This document shows positions 7,251 through 11,642 of a DNA stretch of 11,642 bases, piece by piece. The notes under the pieces are model-generated. The model was not told the origin of the DNA. It was given only the letters and a program-made list of their open reading frames with translations, and made no database searches. The DNA is from an uncultured Ruminococcus sp. Its GTDB lineage: Bacteria; Bacillota; Clostridia; Oscillospirales; CAG-272. A program made the position numbers and the translations under genes. The stretch covers positions 1 through 11,642 of the forward strand of contig CACYZS010000135.1 of assembly GCA_902778985.1 (NCBI GenBank), written 5' to 3'. The number at the start of each line of letters is the position of its first letter. Position 1 is the stretch's first letter.

Positions 7251-7438
7251 CGATCCTCGTCACGGTTCTGATCCCGACGATCATCTTGACGCAGAGCGCG
7301 ATCCGAAAGAGAATGAAGGCGATCCCCGCAGAGCGCGAAGACCTGATCCGCCGCCGTGTGGAGGAGGAACTCGCCCGGCTGAAACAGACGCAAAACAAGG
7401 ACGACGACCGCCCCGGGACCGGGACGGGAGAGCAATAA
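7232..7438 (+). pseudogene. C-terminal remnant of the second signal peptidase, out of frame
   Basis: In a different frame from the fragment before it, this stretch reads as a membrane helix (LPVAILVTVLIPTIILT), a basic cytoplasmic edge, then EDLIRRRVEEELARLKQTQ and a polar tail ending at a TAA at 7436-7438. It matches the end of the intact signal peptidase at 1716 (membrane helix with LPLIAF, then EDEIRQRVMEELLRAQQ). By comparison with that copy about 60 residues and a non-multiple of three bases are missing between THRVFS and this helix. There is no start codon with a ribosome binding site, so it is a remnant of the gene starting at 6909: an internal deletion with frameshift, or an assembly collapse. 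Confidence 0.75.
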
Positions 7439-7448
7439 TCCGACAGTG

Positions 7449-7454
7449 AAAGGA
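7449..7454 (+). promoter_or_regulatory. Ribosome binding site that fixes the start of the small helical gene
   Basis: AAAGGA lies nine bases before the ATG at 7464. A GTG at 7446, in the same frame, would overlap this site and has no site of its own, so the ATG is preferred. Confidence 0.75.
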
Positions 7455-7463
7455 ACGATCTCC

Positions 7464-7706
7464 ATGTTTGAAAAGTTCAAAATCAGGAAACAGATAAAGG
7501 TCATTCGTCAGAGGATCAGTTTCTTGGAACAGAAGCGCGCGAGAAGCCAGGCGGCGTTGGTCGACGCCATTCTCCGCAAAGTGGATCCGGCGGACGAGGA
7601 CGTGGAATATTTCAACCAGTTTACCGGCGAGATCGACCGTCTCCGTACCGAGATGCACGAACTCGAAAACCAACTTTTGAAGGATAAAAAAACGGGTAAA
7701 GTATGA
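7464..7706 (+). CDS. Small helical (coiled-coil) protein of unknown function
   Basis: 80 residues from the ATG at 7464. Two predicted helices, residues ~1-38 (basic, FKIRKQIKVIRQRISFLEQKR) and ~54-76 (FTGEIDRLRTEMHELENQLL), are joined by an acidic linker (DPADEDVEYF). The heptad-like spacing of Leu, Ile and Met suggests a coiled coil, perhaps a dimer or a helical hairpin. No cysteines, no signal peptide, no membrane helix. Its stop codon overlaps the start of the phosphodiesterase gene by ATGA (7703-7706), so the two are translationally coupled and probably made in a fixed ratio; a role as partner of that enzyme is an inference. I do not recognise a named family. Confidence 0.7.
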   Translation: MFEKFKIRKQIKVIRQRISFLEQKRARSQAALVDAILRKVDPADEDVEYFNQFTGEIDRLRTEMHELENQLLKDKKTGKV

Positions 7707-10123
7707 AGAATCAGAAGATCAAAAAGATCCTCTATACGGCGGCCCTGATCGGGACGGCGATTCTTCTTATTGTCTCCGTGATCTATTTCCTTTCGGTCAT
7801 CATCCATTTCCGCGCCGACCTGCAGGAGACGACCGAGTCGCTTTCTCTGCAGATGGCGACCGACGCCGCGAACGAGATCAACGTCGTTCTGGATACCGAG
7901 TTCGCGAACTGCGACGCGATGGCGGAGTACATCAGATACGCCGGAGACGAATGGGACGACGAAGCGCAGAACACCGTTCACGGACTGCTCCGGGATTATA
8001 AGAACAACCGCGAACACATCACCTACGTCGCCGAGGTCCGCTACTACCGCGGGGGCGTCGAGTACGACTACGACGGAAACCCGATCGCCCTGACCGAGAG
8101 CAAGAGCGCCGACATCCGGGATTGCCTTGCCTACGACACCCCTGTTTTCTCGGGCATTTTTGAGGGAAACTACGATCACGGGAATTACCGCGCCATCGTT
8201 CTCTGGTACCCCTTTACCGAGGAAGACGAGGCGTGTATCGACGGCTTCATGATCTACTACCTCTCCGACAACTTCTTCTCCCGTACGTCGTTCTATTCGG
8301 TGCGCGTCGCGGAAGAGGCGCCGGCGCAAGAGGAGTCCGAGAACGCCGACGATAACAAGCGGAAAGAGGCGTTTACCAACTCCGCCGCCTTCTCCTGTAT
8401 CGTTTCGCGCGAGGAGTCCCGCGTCCCCAACTGCTGGTCGATCGACCTGATCGGTAAGAACTCGACCAACGCTCTGGCGATCGATTCGCACGCCAATATC
8501 TTCGAGCAACTGAACCCCATGACGACCTACGCCGAGGGGATCAAGTATCTGCAGAGCGGCATGGAGCAGCGCGAAGCGCGCGTGACGACCGTCTCGATCT
8601 CCTCGACCAAGTATGCGATCGCGATCGCGCCCGTTCCGATGACGGGCGGCGAACTGATGGTCGTCGAGATCTACGATCCCGCGGTCATCTACCGGACCAG
8701 TTACAGTTTCATGGGACAGATGGAAGGGGCGCTGATCTTCCTCGGCGTTATCTTCGTCTCCATTCTGTTCTACTTGAACTATCAGCGGACGCACCTGCGC
8801 GAGAAAAAGGAACTGGAAGAGCAGATCGACTCGGTTTCCGGGTGTCTCACCTACCGTTACTTCTTGAACCACGCCGACGAACTGGTCGACAAGAACCCCG
8901 CCAACCGCTACGCCGTCGCGATGCTGCGCGTCAACTATCTGCAATACCTCGGGCAACTCTACGGCGACGAGATCTTTTTGAAGGTCATTCGGTTCGTCGG
9001 GGAAGTGTTCGAGAAACTGCTCGACCACACCGAGACCTACGGTTATATTTCGGACAGTAACTTCTCGGTCCTTCTGCACTACAAGGAAGAGGTCGAACTG
9101 ATGAACCGGCTGCGGATGATCCACGCGATCATCTACAACTTCCCGGAACTCAAAACCAAGAACAACCACGTCAAGGTCACTTTCGGTATCTACCTCGTCC
9201 GGCCGGGCGAGACCTTCTCGACGCTCCAATGCCTTGAAAAAGCGGGTATGGCGCTCCGTTCGACCTCCTTCTCGGTCGACTCGCTCTTCCGCTTCTACAA
9301 CGACGAACTGGGCGCCGACTCCAACCGGCAGGCGGAGATCGAACTCAAGATGGAGACCTCGCTGCAGAACGACGAGTTCAAGGTCTTCTATCAGCCGAAA
9401 TACAACCTGAAAAAAGAGACGATCGACTCGGCGGAAGCCCTGGTGCGCTGGTACGATCCCGAACTGCACCGCTACTACCCGCCCGCCGACTTTATCCCGC
9501 TCTTTGAGGAAAACGGGTTCATCGTCAAACTTGACCACTACGTGTTCGAGGCGGTCTGCCGCTTCGCCGCCGACCGTATCAAGAACGGGAAGCCGCTCGC
9601 GCCGATCTCGATCAACGCCTCGCGCGTGACGGCGGGCGAACCCGACTTCGTGCGCTACTATCTGGCGCTCAAGCGGAAATACGACATTCCGAACAACCTT
9701 TTGACCATCGAGTTTACCGAGTCTACCGCGATGGACAACTACGAATCGCTGCGCAAGATCGTCGCCGATCTGAAGGCGGGCGGCATCGGGAGTTCGGTCG
9801 ACGACTTCGGGTCCGGCTTCTCGTCCTACAGTATCCTGAAAGAGTTGAAGATGGACGAACTGAAACTCGACCGCTTCTTCATCACCGCCGGTATCGACGC
9901 CGAACGCGACGACGCGCTGCTGAACTCGGTCATCAAACTCGGTCAGAAACTGGGTATGAAGGTGACGCAGGAAGGCGTGGAGTCGGTCGAAATGATGGAC
10001 CGTCTGCGCCGCGCGGGCTGCAATACCGTGCAAGGGTACTACTATTCGCGTCCGATCACGCAGGACGATTTCGCCGCCTTCCTCGACAAGGAACTTGCGC
10101 CGAAGGGGACGGAAGAGACCTGA
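7703..10123 (+). CDS. Membrane c-di-GMP phosphodiesterase: sensor, degenerate GGDEF, EAL
   Basis: 806 residues. Membrane helix ~9-34, an extracytoplasmic region of ~300 residues (probably a Cache-like sensor, unproven), second membrane helix ~339-361, a GGDEF-fold domain ~375-535, then an EAL domain ~543-800. The GGDEF signature is replaced by ISDSN (449-453), so no cyclase activity is expected; it may still bind nucleotide or regulate. The EAL domain keeps the metal and catalytic set: EAL Glu578, Asn638 (SINAS), Glu670 (IEFTES), Asp700-Asp701 (DDFGSGFSS), Lys721 (LKLDR), Glu757 (QEGVE) and the QGYYYSRP end. It should therefore hydrolyse c-di-GMP to pGpG in the cytoplasm in response to an outside signal. 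It is the last gene of the tightly packed run and overlaps the small helical gene by four bases. c-di-GMP often controls surface attachment and motility, which fits the envelope theme of the neighbours, but the link is inference. Confidence 0.92.
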   Translation: MKNQKIKKILYTAALIGTAILLIVSVIYFLSVIIHFRADLQETTESLSLQMATDAANEINVVLDTEFANCDAMAEYIRYAGDEWDDEAQNTVHGLLRDYKNNREHITYVAEVRYYRGGVEYDYDGNPIALTESKSADIRDCLAYDTPVFSGIFEGNYDHGNYRAIVLWYPFTEEDEACIDGFMIYYLSDNFFSRTSFYSVRVAEEAPAQEESENADDNKRKEAFTNSAAFSCIVSREESRVPNCWSIDLIGKNSTNALAIDSHANIFEQLNPMTTYAEGIKYLQSGMEQREARVTTVSISSTKYAIAIAPVPMTGGELMVVEIYDPAVIYRTSYSFMGQMEGALIFLGVIFVSILFYLNYQRTHLREKKELEEQIDSVSGCLTYRYFLNHADELVDKNPANRYAVAMLRVNYLQYLGQLYGDEIFLKVIRFVGEVFEKLLDHTETYGYISDSNFSVLLHYKEEVELMNRLRMIHAIIYNFPELKTKNNHVKVTFGIYLVRPGETFSTLQCLEKAGMALRSTSFSVDSLFRFYNDELGADSNRQAEIELKMETSLQNDEFKVFYQPKYNLKKETIDSAEALVRWYDPELHRYYPPADFIPLFEENGFIVKLDHYVFEAVCRFAADRIKNGKPLAPISINASRVTAGEPDFVRYYLALKRKYDIPNNLLTIEFTESTAMDNYESLRKIVADLKAGGIGSSVDDFGSGFSSYSILKELKMDELKLDRFFITAGIDAERDDALLNSVIKLGQKLGMKVTQEGVESVEMMDRLRRAGCNTVQGYYYSRPITQDDFAAFLDKELAPKGTEET

Positions 10124-10141
10124 TAAGGGCGCTTCAACCGA

Positions 10142-10171
10142 GAGCCGCCGGGAGCGTTTTCCCGGCGGCTC
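10142..10171 (+). other. Perfect 12-bp hairpin between the phosphodiesterase and aminopeptidase genes
   Basis: GAGCCGCCGGGA (10142-10153) pairs with TCCCGGCGGCTC (10160-10171), loop GCGTTT, starting 18 bases after the phosphodiesterase stop. It is not followed by a U-run, so it may be an inefficient terminator, a pause site or a 3'-end protecting structure that lowers expression of the next gene. Confidence 0.7.
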
Positions 10172-10197
10172 GCAGTACGAAAAGAAGGGGATAGAAC

Positions 10198-11475
10198 ATG
10201 AAAAAACAGGAAGATCCGATCAACGGTCTTCTCGACTTCCTTTCGGAGGGCAAGACGCCCTTCCACGCCGTCGCCGCCTGCGAAAAGCGGCTGACCGACG
10301 CGGGGTTTAGCCAAGCGGGGAAAGGGTACTACGTCACGCGCAACCGTTCCTCGATCCTTGCTTTCCGGATGCCTGCGGGCGAGATCCGGGGTTTTATGAT
10401 CGCGGCGTCGCATACCGACTCCCCGACCTTCCGGATCAAACACGAACCCACGTCCGCTACCCAAGGCGGACTGCTCCGGCTGAACGTCGAGGGGTACGGC
10501 GGAATGCTCTACTCGACCTGGTTCGACCGTCCGCTCTCGGTTGCCGGTCGCCTGACCGTGAAAGAGGGCGGCGCGATCGTGACCAAACTCGTTTCGGTCG
10601 ACCGCGATCTGCTTGTGATCCCGAGCGTCGCGATCCACCTGAACCGAAAGGCGAACGAGGGGATCGCGTACAATCCCGCGACCGATCTGCAGCCGCTTGT
10701 CGGTTCTGACGGCGGGGACCTGCTCGCCGTCGTCGCGGACGCAGCCGGGGTAAAACGCGAGGAGATCCTTTCGTTCGATCTTTCGCTCTACGACCGCACG
10801 CCGGGGAGCACGTTCGGACTTGCAAACGAGTTCGTTTCGTCCCCGCGTCTCGACGATCTCGAGTGCGTGTCGGGCACGCTTGCGGGCTTCCTCGCGGCGA
10901 AGACGCCGAAAGCCGGGACGGTCCCGCTCTTCTGCGCCTTCGATAACGAGGAGACCGGGAGCCGGACGCGGCAGGGCGCCGATTCGGACTTCCTTGCGTC
11001 GGCGATCGCCCGGATCGCGCGGGCGGCGGGGGAGGACCCCGAAACGCTCTACCCCTCGTCCTTTCTCGCGTCGGCGGACAACGCCCACGCGCGGCACCCC
11101 AATCACCCCGAACTCTCGGACGGCGAAAACGCCCCCGATCTCAACCGCGGGATCGTGATCAAGCACGCCGCCTCGCAGAAATACGCGACCGACGCGATAT
11201 CAGGTGCGATCTTTTCGGAGATCTGCCGGCTCGCCGACGTTCCGGTGCAGCATTTCCACAATCGCAGCGATATCCCCGGCGGATCGACGCTCGGGAATAT
11301 CTCGGCGGCGCATCTTCCGGTCAATTCGGTCGATATCGGGCTTCCGCAACTCGCGATGCACTCGGCGTACGAGACCGCGGGCGTCCGCGACTACGAGGCG
11401 CTCCTCGTCTCTATGACGCGCTTCTTCTCGTCGAAGGTCGTCTGCGACGCCGACGGGACCTACCGCGTCGAATAA
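10198..11475 (+). CDS. apeB: M18 family metalloaminopeptidase (aspartyl aminopeptidase type)
   Basis: Cytoplasmic dinuclear-zinc exopeptidase that removes N-terminal residues, typically acidic ones, from peptides; works as a large oligomer in the known family. 425 residues, the usual length. Metal and catalytic residues are all seen: SHTDSP with His72 and Asp74, PRLDDLE with Asp219, DNEETGS with Glu251-Glu252, SADNAHA with Asp294 and His297, and LAMHSAYETAG with His388. The start ATG has AAGGGG about eight bases upstream. It lies 74 bases after the phosphodiesterase gene, with a strong hairpin between, and so may be separately expressed. A housekeeping peptide-recycling role is the simple reading; no functional tie to the upstream cluster is seen. 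Substrate preference is inferred from the family. Confidence 0.95.
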   Translation: MKKQEDPINGLLDFLSEGKTPFHAVAACEKRLTDAGFSQAGKGYYVTRNRSSILAFRMPAGEIRGFMIAASHTDSPTFRIKHEPTSATQGGLLRLNVEGYGGMLYSTWFDRPLSVAGRLTVKEGGAIVTKLVSVDRDLLVIPSVAIHLNRKANEGIAYNPATDLQPLVGSDGGDLLAVVADAAGVKREEILSFDLSLYDRTPGSTFGLANEFVSSPRLDDLECVSGTLAGFLAAKTPKAGTVPLFCAFDNEETGSRTRQGADSDFLASAIARIARAAGEDPETLYPSSFLASADNAHARHPNHPELSDGENAPDLNRGIVIKHAASQKYATDAISGAIFSEICRLADVPVQHFHNRSDIPGGSTLGNISAAHLPVNSVDIGLPQLAMHSAYETAGVRDYEALLVSMTRFFSSKVVCDADGTYRVE

Positions 11476-11519
11476 ACCGCAAATACTTCGTTTTTACGGA
11501 AAAGAGGTCTTCTTTCGCT

Positions 11520-11642
11520 ATGCAATTCTTCATTTCGCTTTCGATCGCCATGCTCGCGGGGCTGCTTGTCTCGCGTCTTGCCAAACTGCTGAAACTTCCC
11601 GCCGTGACGGCGTATCTGGTCGCGGGGATCCTGGTCGGACCG
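11520..11642 (+). CDS. Kef-type cation:proton antiporter, N-terminal part, cut by window end
   Basis: Integral membrane exchanger of the CPA2 group, which moves K+ or Na+ against protons. Only 41 residues are present. They form the first membrane segment (FISLSIAMLAGLLVSRLAKLL) and the family's typical KLPAVTAYLVAGILVGP turn into the second helix. The ATG lies 44 bases after the aminopeptidase stop with an AGAGG site upstream. No terminator is seen between them, so they may be co-transcribed. Whether it carries a C-terminal TrkA-N/RCK regulatory domain cannot be seen. Confidence 0.85.
   Translation, partial: MQFFISLSIAMLAGLLVSRLAKLLKLPAVTAYLVAGILVGP

Noticed and set aside
7446..7463. GTG at 7446 as start of the small helical gene
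   Set aside because: The AAAGGA site lies after this GTG and fits the ATG at 7464.
7508..10033. Minus-strand open frame of about 841 codons opposite the phosphodiesterase gene
   Set aside because: The + strand encodes an unmistakable EAL domain. The antisense frame is Val/Asp/Arg/His-rich with no motif, as expected from GC-biased third positions.
10042..11166. Minus-strand open frame opposite the aminopeptidase gene
   Set aside because: Shadow of the M18 gene, whose metal ligands are all in place; the antisense product is Arg/Gly-rich and motif-free.

Overview
The window reads as a GC-rich chromosomal segment of an uncultured low-complexity-envelope Bacillota, most likely a Clostridia lineage (inference). 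The support is a textbook sigma-A type promoter (TTGACT, 17 bp, TATAAT), strong AGGAG-type ribosome binding sites, ER-type (SipW-like) signal peptidases, U-tailed intrinsic terminators, and the types of protein present. All genes that I can support lie on the + strand.

Layout. (1) 1-1389: an extracellular solute-binding protein cut by the left edge, with a beta-rich module at its C-terminus, closed by a strong GCAA-loop terminator. (2) 1390-1715: intergenic, holding that terminator and the promoter of the next gene. (3) 1716-2498: an intact ER-type signal peptidase, followed by two hairpins, the second a good terminator. (4) 2699-7438: a membrane-helix protein that runs by a one-base frameshift into a McrB-like AAA+ ATPase, then an 877-residue protein whose N-terminal half looks like a DUF2357/McrC-type partner. 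Its C-terminal half is a very long charged helix, an acidic Glu-Thr repeat and a basic tail. A second, damaged signal peptidase follows. (5) 7464-10123: an 80-residue helical protein overlapping by ATGA with a membrane c-di-GMP phosphodiesterase (degenerate GGDEF plus intact EAL). (6) 10198-11475: an M18 metalloaminopeptidase. (7) 11520-end: the start of a Kef-type cation:proton antiporter, cut by the right edge.

How they may work together. The genes from 2699 to 10123 are closely spaced with no U-tailed terminator between them and look like one transcription unit. The core is a AAA+ motor with its own membrane anchor, beside a McrC-like partner that shows no recognisable nuclease. It is bracketed by two signal peptidases that are paralogous to each other, down to a shared C-terminal helix. 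This is the part most likely to be an undescribed system. It could be a membrane-tethered relative of McrBC-type defence or an envelope-assembly machine; the sequence alone cannot decide. Two genes of this unit are broken (frameshift near 3205; internal deletion near 7225-7241), so either the locus is decaying in this strain or the assembly has errors there.
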